Assembly (NCBI GenBank): GCA_949317995.1
Contig: OX439047.1
Span: 1,784,501 to 1,848,500, forward strand
Direction: 5' to 3'
Origin: Acholoe squamosa
Lineage: Eukaryota; Annelida; Polychaeta; Phyllodocida; Polynoidae
DNA: 64,000 bases
Shown: positions 20,400 to 32,299 of the stretch, in pieces
Layout: the number at the start of each line of letters is the position of its first letter
Position numbering within the stretch: the stretch's first letter is position 1
Notes under the pieces: generated by a model
Database searches by the model: none
The model's input: only the letters and a program-made list of their open reading frames with translations
Told to the model about the DNA's origin: nothing
Program-made: the position numbers and the translations under genes

Positions 20400-23300
20400 T
20401 CCCTCAATGGGCAGAAAAGGGGATCCCGATGACAAATCTTGCCATGATATCACCATCCGTGACGATAGTTCGCATGCAGTAGCAAATTCGCCTAGCACCG
20501 GAGTGGTTGTAGACACCCGGAAGGTTAGGGAGGCCGATACAACAGGTGCCCAGGGAGCATAGGGGAAACCCGGTACCGGTAACGAGGTGGGCGGTTATGC
20601 AAAAGTATGGTAGAACTTGTGTGAAATTGCAATTGGATGGAATGCATGACTATGTCATGAGTGCCACCGTTGCAGATATAGCAGATGAGGGGATACTCGG
20701 GTTGGATTTCGCATCCCTGTATGGTGTGGTCTTGGAGCCACAATCAGGAGTGTTGAGTGTGAAATACCCGTATCCTGTAAAAGTGAGGTGTGTACTGAGA
20801 CAAGTAAGCAGTATGGCTAGTGCGGCACACACTGTCCGAATTCCCGCAGGTGTAGCCTGCGATGTGCTCTTAAGGAGCGATCCTGTGATGTGCAATAATC
20901 CTGCAGTGATAGAACAGGATGTAGTTATTTTATCAAGTATCGGATTGAGCTCCGTAGATACTATTGTAGCGAATGCATCCTGGGCGGTAGTACTGGGGAA
21001 TGCTACTATCTACCTGAAAAAAGGACAGGTTTTCGGAAATGTTACACTTTCGGAAACAGTAACCGATAGTAAGTTGAAGTTACCCAAGGTAACGGATGAT
21101 GATGATATCTCAGATGACTTATTAAAGTTGTATGGAGAAACTTCATTAGAGAATCTGGAACATCGGAAAGAGTTTTATGATTTGCTCTTTCAGTATAGAA
21201 CTGCCTTTGTCAAACCCGGTGAAAAATTGGGTATGACAACTAAGGTAGTACATAAAATAGATACTGGAGAAGCAGAACCGTTTAAAATACCATATAGACG
21301 GTTACCTTTAGCGAAGAAAAGAGTAGCTGAAGAAGAAATAAATAAGATGTTGAAACAAGACGCAATAGTCCCATCCAGTAGTCCATGGAGTAGTCCCGTA
21401 TGCATGGTATCTAAAAAAGATGGTACTATCCTCTTCTGTATAGACTACAGAAAGTTGAATGGAGTAACGAAAAAGAATTTGTATCCATTACCGAGAATAG
21501 ATGAAACCATTGACTCCTTAGGAGGCAATAGTTGGTTTTGCACCCTAGACTTGCAATCAGGTTATTGGCAAGTGGGAATGAATTCATCCAATATGGAGAA
21601 AACAGCATTTTCGAGTCATATTGGATTATTCCAATACAATGTAATGCCTTTTGGCTTGTGCAATGCACCAGCTACATTTGAAGCAATGATGGAAACTCTT
21701 TTGAGTATACTGTTGTGGAAAAAGTGCCTAGCGTACCTTGACGATGTAATAGTCTTCGGAAAGGCATTTGAAGAATGTTCTAACAATCTCAAATTTGTAT
21801 TAGAACGAATTATTTCTAATGGTCTCAAATTGAAACCTAAAAAATGTCATATGTTCAGAAAGTCCATAAACTATTTGGGCCGTATCATCTCAGATGAGGG
21901 AATAAAAGCTGATCCGATGAAAATCGAATCAGTTACGAATTGGAGTAGACCTAACTCACCTAAAGAAGTGAGATCATTCTTAGGCTTCTGTTCCTACTAC
22001 AGGGAATTCATTCCTAATTATTCTAGAGTCAGTTACCCATTACAAATAATAGCTAACTGGACCCCAGGATGTACCAAGGATAAATTTCCTTGGACGCATG
22101 AACAGGAATCTGCTTTTCTAAAGCTAAAGGATCTGTTCACGAGTACTCCCGTATTGCAATATCCGAATGAGACGGATCATTTCATACTGGATACGGATGC
22201 TAGTAATGACAGCATTGGTGCCGCCCTTTCGCAAGTCCAAAATGGGAGAGAGGTACCCATTGCTAGCAATACACTGAGTAAAACTCAATGCAATTACTGC
22301 AAGACTAAACGTGAACTGTTAGCAGTAGTTGTATATACAAAGAAGTTCAAACACTTCTTATGGGGGACTGACTTTACTCTATGTATGGATCACTCCTCTT
22401 TAAGATGGTTACTGAACTTCCAAGATGCTGAAGGAATGTTTGGTCGATGGTTAGCCCATTTGTCCGAATATGGGCTAGAACATCGCCAAATTCAGCATAG
22501 ACCCGGAGTGAAGCATTTAAATGCTGATGCCTTGTCTCGAATACCAATCTGGAAATGCGATAATCCGGATTGTACTGACTGTGGGGCTCACAGAGCAGTT
22601 TTAGCAGGAATTCGAAGACCTTTCGAACCCCTAGTCGCCAGTATACTGGAATGGTCTATGGATCACATACGATGGTTCCAGGAAGCTGACTCGATAACTG
22701 CACAGCTACTGCAATTGATACCTAAGGGTATACGTCCGGTCAGACCTGAAGTCTCTCTGGAAAATCGAGAAATGAGAAGGTTTCTTGCTCAATGGACCGG
22801 GCTTGAAGTCTGGAAAGGAGTGTTATACCATTGGAAGCCATGTAATAATGGCGTGAAACTCATACAAGTGGTTATACCTCATGCAATGAGGCATGACATC
22901 ATGTATTATTGTCATGGGCATCAGACCAGTGGTCATTTTGGAAGGAAACGCTCATTAGCACGACTTTCTAAAAATACTATTGGCCCGGCATGTTGCGAGA
23001 TTTGCAAAGATGGGTAACCACCTGTCTGGACTGTTGTAAAAACAAACCCGGACCCGGGATGGGCAAACTTCCCCTATCTCAGGAACTTTTCAGAGTTAGA
23101 TTCGCAAGAATCGGAGTAGATATCATTAGTGGATTTAACACAACCGCTAATGACAATACCTGTATGATGGTAGTGTGTGATTACTATAGAAAATATACCA
23201 AAGTTTTCCCACTACCGGATCACAAAGCAGTTACTTGTGCCGAAGCCTTTGTAAAAGGTTGGGTACTGACTTTCGGTGTACCACTTATGCTACACAGTGA

Positions 23301-24268
23301 CCATGGTAGAGAATTCGAATAGAATCTCTGGCAAGTGATGTGCGAATACTTAGCTATTTGCAAAACTAGAACCAATCCATATAGACCACAGAGCGATGGA
23401 TTGGTTGAAAGGTTCAATAGAACCCTTATTCAGGTCTTAAAGTCACTTGTAACTGAAAACATGGACAATTGGCATGCCCTTTTGCCATTTTGTGACCCAT
23501 GCTTACAACAGTACAGTACATTCGTGTACCAACTGTACTCCGAACCTTTTAGCGTTTGGAGAGGATTTAATAATGCCTGCAGACTTGGTATTCGGAGTTG
23601 TAGGTATGGATCCGGAACTACCTTGTCATGTAGTTTTCATCAAATGTTTGAGGGACAGATTTAGGAAAGCATATGAGTTTGTCCGAATCGATTTAGAGAA
23701 AAGTGCCAAATGGCAGAAGGTAGGATATGATACCGATTTGAAAAAACAGAAATTCAAATCCGGAGATAGAGTGCTAAGGCTGCACGAACCACTTAGACAT
23801 TTAAAATTAGCGTCTAATTGGGACGGTCCTTTTACTATAATCCAGGTTATTAGTGATTGTACCGTAATCATCAAATCAGACCTCCGACGACTGTATAAGT
23901 CAAACGTGGCTAGACTGAGAAAATTGTCTGGGAGGGAGACTTCCACAGAAATGTATGGTGAAGGATTGGATAAGATTCTGAATCTGAATCGGATAGTGAA
24001 CCAGGTAAAGAACCCGATATTGAAGAGAGGCTGGGGTAGGCCTAGGAAGATATCTGTATCAGTACCGCCATCGCTAACACTGACGTAGCGTGGTGGAGTA
24101 AAAAAAGTCTCGGCAGGTGAAGACAATAAGAAGAGGAAAGGTGTTTCGAAGGCCAAGAAACACCTAGAGAAGGCTCTTCGAACTGTCAGGTCTGAAAAGG
24201 AACTATCCAAAGAGGGGATATATGTTCGCCGCAGCCCTCGAATTGCCCAGAGGACTGCAGTGACCTAA
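20400..24268 (+). pseudogene. pol: Gypsy-II pol, broken by frameshifts and stops
   Basis: The longest open part is 20546-23017. It starts inside the protease (GILGLDF flap region seen; no DTG active site can be read upstream) and carries RT with YLDD at residues 397-400 of that frame, RNase H (DTDAS, TKRELL, NADALSR) and the first integrase half. A frameshift near 23000 leads to 22990-23322 with the integrase zinc Cys pair and two Asp. TAG at 23320 interrupts. The DGLVERFN Glu lies at about 23400, and a further frameshift near 23500 leads to the C-terminal WDGPF segment. Near the end there is an AT-hook-like GRPRK. A TAG at 24086 precedes a Lys/Arg-rich tail that stays open to 24268. Confidence 0.88.
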
Positions 24269-24506
24269 CCTGTATACACAACGAGTGTAATGTTTACATT
24301 TAGAGGAACGGATAACAACTGACCTGAAAGGTCTAATTGTCGTCGCTGTATGATGTACCAGTGGGTAGTGGACGGATAATCCAGTGGATTTGCTTAAGCT
24401 TTCCATAAACTCCACTTAAATTCCCTAGACAAGCGACAGCATGAGCGATAATTACCTAAAACATTCGGTTTGTTTATGTTCTGTCCATAGCACATGCGTT
24501 GCCGCA

Positions 24507-24514
24507 TGACGTCA
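24507..24514. promoter_or_regulatory. CRE palindrome TGACGTCA, unit 1
   Basis: This is a perfect cAMP-response-element palindrome in the noncoding part of the 675/676-bp unit. It recurs at 25183-25190 and 25859-25866. Three equally spaced CREs upstream of the third ORF suggest a promoter or enhancer. Activity is inferred. Confidence 0.45.
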
Positions 24515-25182
24515 TCGCATCCAGTCTCGGCTGACCTCTTGTGACCCAGCTCGCAAGCGTGGAAATGACATCAAGGAAGCTGTATTGTTTTTTGGTTAAG
24601 ATCGAGGTGGGCGAGCTATCGTCCGTCTGCAGGTTTTTCACCTCTAAACAAGCTAGCTCCACCCACAAAGTTGATTCTCAGGAAGGTGGCTCAGCTACTC
24701 GTCGGCTGGGGTAGGCCTAGGAAGATATCTGTATCAGTACCGCCATCGCTAACACTGACGTAGCGTGGTGGAGTAAAAAAAGTCTCGGCAGGTGAAGACA
24801 ATAAGAAGAGGAAAGGTGTTTCGAAGGCCAAGAAACACCTAGAGAAGGCTCTTCGAACTGTCAGGTCTGAAAAGGAACTATCCAAAGAGGGGATATATGT
24901 TCGCCGCAGCCCTCGAATTGCCCAGAGGACTGCAGTGACCTAACCTGTATACACAAAGAGTGTAATGTTTACATTTAGAGGAACGGATAACAACTGACCT
25001 GAAAGGTCTAATTGTCATCGCTGTATGATGTACCAGTGGGTAGTGGACGGATAATCCGGTGGATTTGCTTAAGCTTTCCATAAACTCCACTTAAATTCCC
25101 TAGACAAGTCGACAGCATGAGCGATAATTACCTAAAACATTCGGTTTGTTTATGTTCTGTCCATAGCACATGTGTTGCCGCA

Positions 25183-25190
25183 TGACGTCA
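25183..25190. promoter_or_regulatory. CRE palindrome TGACGTCA, unit 2
   Basis: Same motif and context as at 24507, 676 bp further on. Confidence 0.45.
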
Positions 25191-25858
25191 TCGCATCCAG
25201 TCTCGGCTGACCTCTTGTGACCCCGCTCGCAAGCGTGGAAATGACATCAAGGAAGCTGTATTGTTTTTTGGTTAAGATCGAGGTGGGCGAGCTATCGTCC
25301 GTCTGCAGGTTTTTCACCTCTAAACAAGCTAGCTCCACCCACAAAGTTGATTCTCAGGAAGGCGGCTCAGCTACTCGTCGGCTGGGGTAGGCCTAGGAAG
25401 ATATCTGTATCAGTACCGCCATCGCTAACACTGACGTAGCGTGGTGGAGTAAAAAAAGTCTCGGCAGGTGAAGACAATAAGAAGAGGAAAGGTGTTTCGA
25501 AGGCCAAGAAACACCTAGAGAAGGCTCTTCGAACTGTCAGGTCTGAAAAGGAACTATCCAAAGAGGGGATATATGTTCGCCGCAGCCCTCGAATTGCCCA
25601 GAGGACTGCAGTGACCTAACCTGTATACACAAAGAGTGTAATGTTTACATTTAGAGGAACGGATAACAACTGACCTGAAAGGTCTAATTGTCGTCGCTGT
25701 ATGATGTACCAGTGGGTAGTGGACGGATAATCCAGTGGATTTGCTTAAGCTTTCCATAAACTCCACTTAAATTCCCTAGACAAGTCGACAGCATGAGCGA
25801 TAATTACCTAAAACATTCGGTTTGTTTATGTTCTGTCCATAGCACATGTGTTGCCGCA

Positions 25859-25866
25859 TGACGTCA
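25859..25866. promoter_or_regulatory. CRE palindrome TGACGTCA, unit 3
   Basis: Same motif in the third unit, about 250 bp upstream of the first ATG of the third ORF. Confidence 0.45.
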
Positions 25867-26117
25867 TCGCATCCAGTCTCGGCTGACCTCTTGTGACCCC
25901 GCTCGCAAGCGTGGAAATGACATCAAGGAAGCTGTATTGTTTTTTGGTTAAGATCGAGGTGGGCGAGCTATCGTCCGTCTGCAGGTTTTTCACCTCTAAA
26001 CAAGCTAGCTCCACCCACAAAGTTGATTCTCAGGAAGGCGGCTCAGCTACTCGTCGGCCCCGACGCCGTTAAAGTCGGGAAAAGGAGTGTTGGACTCCCG
26101 TGTAGATTCCTCCACTC

Positions 26118-28954
26118 ATGGCTGAGGAATCCGTAACTGTAGCCAAGCTATCCGGTGACCCCAGATAAGCTGACTCCGTCTGCAGATGCTTTTCCGGAAG
26201 CATTGTCACCTGTAACACAGGCAGATAATGACCTGATGGAGGTGGAGGAATTCGCCAATCGGTTGTTCAAGGAGAAGCTGGCTTCATTTTCTTTGTATGA
26301 GCCAGAAAAGCCAGTATCACCACTTCCTACAGAGGGATCTAGCGACGCTTCGAACCCAGAAGTACAGCTAGGTGCAACCGGATCCGAAACTACCCAGGTA
26401 GACGGATCTAAAGACCAATGGAAACCTGCCGAGGATAACCCGTTTCCGGCATCTTATGATGGAAGGTACCTGTATGTCCACCCGGACTTGCAGGCACAGA
26501 TTGTACATCCAGACGGTACTCCAGTCAAACTGGATCCGAAGGTGAGACTTGCGATCGAGGTCATGATGCACCTGCTCCAACTCGAGAGGACGCCACTGGA
26601 GTGGCTTAGGGATTGGACATGGTTTTTAATGAGGACTCATGGTAGACATTGCCTTCCGAGAGTCAGTATACGAGGCAAACAGAGCCTACGTGCTGGGAGC
26701 CTATCCCAAGCCCGATAGATCTTAGTGGAATGTTACAAAAGATAACATTGATTGGGTGGGTTGTGTGTCGGACCCTCGTGGACAGACCTATCCCCACCCT
26801 AACACGGTCTGACAGGACTTGCACACCCTCAGGGAGTACAGAGAATCAGCTTCCAACTTTGAACAGTGGAATGACGGCTATTATATAGCAGAATCCGAGA
26901 TAACGCAGGTCAGGAACTCTTCCCTCCTAGGACTGGACTGATACGCAGCTCTCCATATGATCATCCACCATCGTATGGCAGCAGAAGAAGAGGCTCCTGA
27001 CAAAGTCTGAGCTGAGGAGGCGGTATCAAAAGTATCCGCTCCCCCGATCCCTGATCTAAAGTTAGATACTAGAGGCTTGGATTCTCCTAAATCCGCTTCT
27101 AGCAGCTCTACCGGAAAGTCTGTGGATCCGGTAATCCCAAGTACCTCGGGTGAGGCTGGAAAGGCTGAACCCAGAACCAAAGATCCGGATCCAGGGGATT
27201 GGAAAGTATCTAAGAATAGAAGCTGTGCTGCATGTTTGCTTAAGAATCTACCTGATTCTGTTAAAGCCGAACCAAAAGCTAGTACCTCAGGCACAAGCAG
27301 TTCGAGTACCGCTATAGAGGTGGTCTCATCGGACGATGACTCCTTAGATGAGTCCTCAGTAGAGTATGATGAGAAAGTCACCATCTACTCAGACTGAGGC
27401 AGAACATTGGGCTAACGCCAAATCTGGGTATAAGACCCGGATCCCGACGTGTTTCCAAGATTGCGCTTACGGAGTGAAGAAAGACGGGCCACTCTGTATG
27501 CCTGCCCCGATCCGGTCAACAAAAATGGGGAATCTGATGACGAAGATTGGATGCGTCTTACTGACGAGTATCCCAATCCGAGCAAGGCCTATCGCAAGAT
27601 GTGGCTTATGCTGAACCACACTGACGGGTATTATACCTATACACAGAGGTGGAAGTTGCGTTGGGCACTTGAGAAGTGGTACGGTGACGACCAAAAGTCC
27701 TGTCCCTTCTCCATATGCCAGGATGCTAGTGATGTCTCGGTCCGGACCTGGAGTACTTCAGCCAGGTTCGAAAGGCATCTCGTAGAAGCCCACTTCCACC
27801 ATCACCCAGTCTACATCTGTGACCGGAGTTATGGTAAGAAGGGTAAGAAGTGTACTACAAAGGTCACATACAACCGGCGTAGTGATCTGGCAAGACACCA
27901 GAAGAAAGGCCATGCTGAAGGTCTCGATACAGCCCGTAAGAAGATTATGGAGCTGCATCAGGAACTCATGAAGGAGTTTGATAGCCTAAGCGCGGATGCT
28001 TGGTCGAAGATCCGACCAGGGGACCAAGTCCTCTGAGAAGTTCCGAAAACCAAGGATTCCAAACTTTGTGCTAAGATTATCCTTACTCCAGGAAAAGGAA
28101 AGTTGGATATGCATGAGACTCTTTGGCAGAAATGCGAGGAGTCTGGAAAGGACAGCAAGCGAGCCCGGGATAGAACTAGGAGAGACTAGAGCCGGGGCGG
28201 ATCCGGTAATGGTCAGGCTAAAACCAGCACCCAATCCAGGGCGGATGATCGTTCCAGATCCCCCCTGGCATGTCACCCACACGAGCAGACCCAGGGTACT
28301 CCTGTCTTCAAGAGACCCGGACCTGCCGGATATGCTCAAGCAGCATCTTAGCCTGGGAAATTGGATACAAACAATTTCCCGTCAATGTTACAAGGCCCTG
28401 GACCTGAGAACCAGACGTTGGTCATTGGGAAAGGGGGTCGCCTTGTACCTAAAAAGGCCCCAGCACCTGCCGCTGCCGGATCCGTAAGTGCTGTATCTGC
28501 TCAGCAGATATCGATCACCCCTGAACAGGTACAGATGTACATGGACATGGGGTTGAAACAGAACCCACCACCACCCACTTACTGTGTCCCTGTGGCACCT
28601 GCGGGAACGTCCGGAAGTCCAACATCCGGAAATATCATTTCGGTAGTGTCAACACCCCCCAAGAGTGTCAAACCAAAGGATGCGATTACCATTAAAACCG
28701 GTAACGCTGAAATCTGGTTCGAAAAATCTCGCCAAGGGGAGGCTGATGTCCAGAAGGCCATCTACACCCATGGGGAGTAATGTGTAAAAGAGAGAGCTAC
28801 AGAACTCCATCAGGGTCTTCTGAATGACACTCTCATGTGTTTAAAGGAAGTAGGCGATGCTGAGAAGGAACGCCTAGAATCCGTGATCCGAGAGGAAGTA
28901 AAGGCTCGGGAGGAAGAAGCTGTAGCTTCGAAAGAACAGGCAGCTATGGATGTA
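26118..28954 (+). pseudogene. Gypsy-II third ORF, duplicate A (zinc-finger protein, unrecognised)
   Basis: A long downstream coding region, now split over several frames: 26155-26718, about 26640-27397, 27449-28036, 28361-28780 and 28782-28954. The ATG at 26118 is the likely start. Parts in order: an acidic N-terminus; a region around LEWLRDWTWFLM; a Ser-rich acidic linker (SSDDDSLDESS); then two zinc fingers in the 27449 frame, C85-x4-C90-x19-H110-x4-H115 and C124-x10-C135-x14-H150-x4-H155; then a Pro-rich part and a Glu/Lys coiled coil. It occupies the env position of Gypsy-II but has no signal peptide or membrane segment. I recognise no family. Gypsy-I copy 2 interrupts it. Confidence 0.65.
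28022..28030 (+). other. Empty target site of the fold-back element
   Basis: GACCAAGTC occurs once here. In duplicate B the same 9 bp flank the inserted fold-back element on both sides (47990-47998 and 50351-50359). Confidence 0.9.
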
Positions 28955-30179
28955 TCATATACCATTTTATTATTCCATAAATTGTAACATATTACTGTAT
29001 TAATCAAAGAATATGTAAGGAATTAATACATTGTACTTCTATGTGAGCGTTCATGCCCCACTGCACACCAGCTAGGGGAAGGATACATAGGTTACAACAT
29101 CAAAGAGGCCAACCTCATGGTTCAGTGCACAATATAATAACTTGTAAGTGAATGCAAACGGCCGTTAGAGGTGCCTGGGCACCGCTGACGCCGTCATGGG
29201 TGTCTGAGCACCCAAACACTGAATAATAGATTACATAAGTCACGATGCCATAACCTTCCGGTCGCTCTAGCGTCGCTCCTGAAAAGCCCATAACTAGACG
29301 GTCAGAATGAGCCCAAGAACAAGGCGGAACTCCTATTTTTAAGGAAGTTATGCTATGTAGACTAATTCGACCTCCGAATGCACTACAGACAAACTAGCAC
29401 AAGTTAAGCGCCCAGAAAGCGGGCGTTGACAACTTCACATATTCAAGTCCGCGCATGCGCAAAATGGCGGTTATAGCGGCGTAAACGATTGAGATATGAG
29501 GGTCTGAAGTTGCAAAACCGACCAAGACAATGGGGGACATGGAGGCGTCCATGGGGGTCCTTTGTGCACCCTGTGACACATGAAAGACCCCCCCTCAAAC
29601 ATTTGCAGAGTTAGGCAGATGCCACTGGCCCCAGTCAGTCTGAGGTGCAATGCCAAGATTTGGTACAAATAGCCTGACTGCACCTCTTAGAAATCAGAAT
29701 CCCCAGAACCGCTCCAGAGGTAACATCTCCAGTCATCTCCTGCTACCTGCTATACCACTGCACTATGGTGAAACTATGCTAGACAGGCATAGGATTCCAT
29801 CATTAGTGGCCAGAGGGTATCTTCCTCAAGACATCCACCAGAGGGTAAAGTTATTCATTATTACATTATTCCTCTAAGCAGCAGGTCAGGAGCTAGGTGT
29901 GGGAACCCACCTAGAACTATGCTGGACATTGTATTATTATTACCTCACAGGTGGAGTGGAACAGAACATTATACTTTATAAACTTACTGTATGTGGAAAT
30001 TACCTGCATATTAACAACTGTGTGATTGATATTTCTTACATGTTGCCTAAAGCTGAATAAACCAGTGATAACTGGAAATAACACTATTTATAAGAGCCTG
30101 TTGGATTTACACTATATACCACTAGTCATATGATATTTCTCATATGATAACTTGATCATGCATAATTACTAGTATGACA
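28955..30179 (+). repeat. Left LTR of Gypsy-I copy 2
   Basis: The LTR is about 1225 bp, from TCATATACC to AGTATGACA. AATAAA is at 30056-30061. It lacks a block after 29280 that the right LTR retains. Confidence 0.95.
29450..29471 (+). promoter_or_regulatory. NRF1-like and YY1-like sites in left LTR, copy 2
   Basis: CGCGCATGCGCA overlaps AAAATGGCGGT, close to both consensus motifs. Confidence 0.5.
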
Positions 30180-30325
30180 AAGTGGTGGAGTACATCCTAC
30201 TAAGATCCCAAATTACACAAAGCTCTCATAGAAATTAAGCTGGCAACATTACTAAAAACAATCATACACACAGTAAACCCCACTCCACCCACCCAGTGAC
30301 CTTGACACCATGTTCAAAAAGGTCA

Positions 30326-30905
30326 CCAGTGAGATCTCCCACATACCAGTGAGATCTCCCACACATCAATGAGATCTCCCACACAACAGTGAGATCTCCC
30401 ACATATCAGTGAGATCTCCCACATATCAACGAGATCTCCCACACATCAATGAGATCTCCCACACGACAGTGAGATCTCCCACATATCAGTGAGATCTCCC
30501 ACATACCAGTGAGATCTCCTACACGTCAGTGAGGTCTCCCACACGTCAGTGAGGTCTCCCACATGTCAGTGAGGTCTCCCACATGTCAGTGAGGTCTCCC
30601 ACACGTCAGTGAGGTCTCCCACACGTCAGTGAGGTCTCCCGAACATCACTGAGGTCTCCCACACGTCAGTGAGGTCTCCCACACATCAGTGAGGTCTCCC
30701 ACACGTCAGTGAGGTCTCCCACACATCAGTGAGGTCTCCCAAACATCAGTGAGGTCTCCCAAAATGTCAGTGAGGTCTCCCACACGTCAGTGAGGTCTCC
30801 CACACGTCAGTGAGGTCTCCCACACGTCAGTGAGGTCTCCCACACGTCAGGGAAGTCTCCCACACATCAGTGAGGTCTCCTAAACATCAGTGAGGTCTCC
30901 CCAAT
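30326..30905 (+). repeat. 20-bp minisatellite in the leader of copy 2
   Basis: About 29 units of 20 bp. A first block of GATCTCCCACATATCAGTGA-type units is followed by a block of GGTCTCCCACACGTCAGTGA-type units. The third block seen in copy 1 is absent. Confidence 0.94.
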
Positions 30906-30975
30906 GACATTCTCAGTGTGATTTCCAACATGTCAGTGATACCTACAACACACCAGTGATCCTACACCTTCCACC

Positions 30976-32264
30976 ATGGCCGACGCTGAAGAAGGTCCTC
31001 AACCCAATCAGGCAGCTGAGAAGATAAGGGCCTATGAGAAGACAATCCAAGATGCAGTTACTGCCCTAGAAGCAAACAAAGCCCAACATGATGCTCATGC
31101 CCTTGCCTCAAAGGAAAGGGAGAGGATCCTCAGTGAACAGGTGGCACAAAGGAATGCGGAACTAGATGACCATCGGAAGGCCCTAGAACAGGCACAACAA
31201 CAGATATCAGATCTCATGAAGCTGGTATCAACTCAGACCTCACAGCCTCCCACACCCACCACCACACCTATTGTCACACCATCTGCCTCTGGATCCAAGG
31301 AGGATGTCATGATCTCCATGATGTCCAACATGACCAGGATCCTAGACAGACAACAACACGACGACAGGAAGATCAGGCAACACGAGGTAACCAAACCCAA
31401 AACTTTTTCTCACCCATCACCACTCATGTCAACAGCACTATTTATTGATCACAAATTCCCAGAGTATCTGAAGGACAGGTACAAATTAACAGACAGTGAC
31501 ACCATGGTAACATATTTACCCAAGTACCTTGAAGGACAAGCATTGGCTTGGTTTGAAACCTTCAAGGAAAGTGCCACAACTGATAAGTTGACATGGTCCA
31601 ATGTAGTACATGAACTAAAAGAGTATTTTGCTACTCAAGACAATATTATCTCCAGGACTGCACTCCGTGCACAAGAGATAGATGAACCTGTATCTGATTA
31701 TGCAATGTATCTCAGAAAGGCGTGTAATGCCCAATGCCTAAAGGACGACACCTTATTTAAAACAATGGTAACTCTTCATACAGTGATAGGAGAGACAGAA
31801 CCCCAAGTAATGGCAGATCCTATGATAACCAAGGATCCAACAGTAGGAGCCATAGTCCACATAGGAACTACAACTCTGGATCCTACAACAACAATGGTTC
31901 CTACAACAGCAGCCAGGGTTCAAACAACTCTGGATCCTATAATCAAGGATCCAACAGTAGAAGCCATAGTCCACATAGGAAGTACAACAGTGGATCCTAC
32001 AACAACAATGGTGCCTACAACAACCAGAGATCCAACAACTCTGGATCCTACAACAACCAGGGATCCAACAACTCTGGTCAATACAGCAACTCTGGTCAAT
32101 AACACCAGGGTTTCAACTCACGTCAGGAGGATTACAAACCTGACACAAGAGGTTACCAGGGGAACCAACACAGTAACCCCCAAATACCACCCCACGTGAT
32201 GGATCAAATCTCCAAGCTCCTGGTGGCAAGCATCTCAACCGCCCCACAGAACCAGGAAAACTAG
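30976..32264 (+). pseudogene. gag: Gypsy-I gag, copy 2 (internal deletion and frameshift)
   Basis: The ATG at 30976 has the same Kozak context as copy 1. Codons match copy 1 up to about 31765. There a 385-bp deletion relative to copy 1 (2928-3312), bounded by AACA microhomology, removes the end of the capsid region and the RGG stretch. It shifts the frame, and the shifted frame stays open to about 32200 with a meaningless Thr/Val-rich product. The original gag frame ends at TAG 32262-32264. Unlike copy 1, the N-terminal coiled coil keeps a short extra segment (EQVAQRNAE). Confidence 0.9.
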
Positions 32265-32299
32265 GATGTCACAGTGCCGATGGGCCAGTGCGCTGTGAC
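32255..32299 (+). promoter_or_regulatory. -1 frameshift signal, copy 2
   Basis: GGAAAAC (32255-32261), TAGGAT, then hairpin arms GTCACAGTGC (32268-32277) and GCGCTGTGAC (32290-32299). The single change from copy 1 turns an A-U pair into G-U, so pairing is kept. Confidence 0.7.

Larger units (their letters stand above)
24031..26057 (+). repeat. Three tandem copies of a 675/676-bp unit
   Basis: Unit starts are 24031, 24706 and 25382. Each unit contains the last ~80 codons of pol (from the GWGRPRK stretch) and about 440 bp of noncoding sequence. Units 2 and 3 share differences from unit 1 (for example an extra T giving CAAGTCGACAG), so the third copy arose by duplicating the second. The array ends directly upstream of the third ORF of Gypsy-II. 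Minus-strand frames of 64-70 codons repeat with the unit and are not genes. Confidence 0.97.
17850..28954 (+). mobile_element. Gypsy-II LTR retrotransposon, main part (decayed)
   Basis: This is a second Ty3/Gypsy family, unrelated in sequence to Gypsy-I. Gag, pol, a triplicated 675/676-bp segment and an unusual third ORF follow in order. Its 5' LTR and gag start lie left of Gypsy-I copy 1, outside the window. It is interrupted at 28955 by Gypsy-I copy 2 and resumes at 42897. Many stops and frameshifts are present, several shared with the duplicate at 45966-53270, so it was dead before the duplication. Confidence 0.92.

Noticed and set aside
24691..26020. Minus-strand frames of 64-70 codons repeated three times
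   Set aside because: They are antisense to the pol C-terminus and noncoding part of the 675/676-bp unit and repeat only with it.
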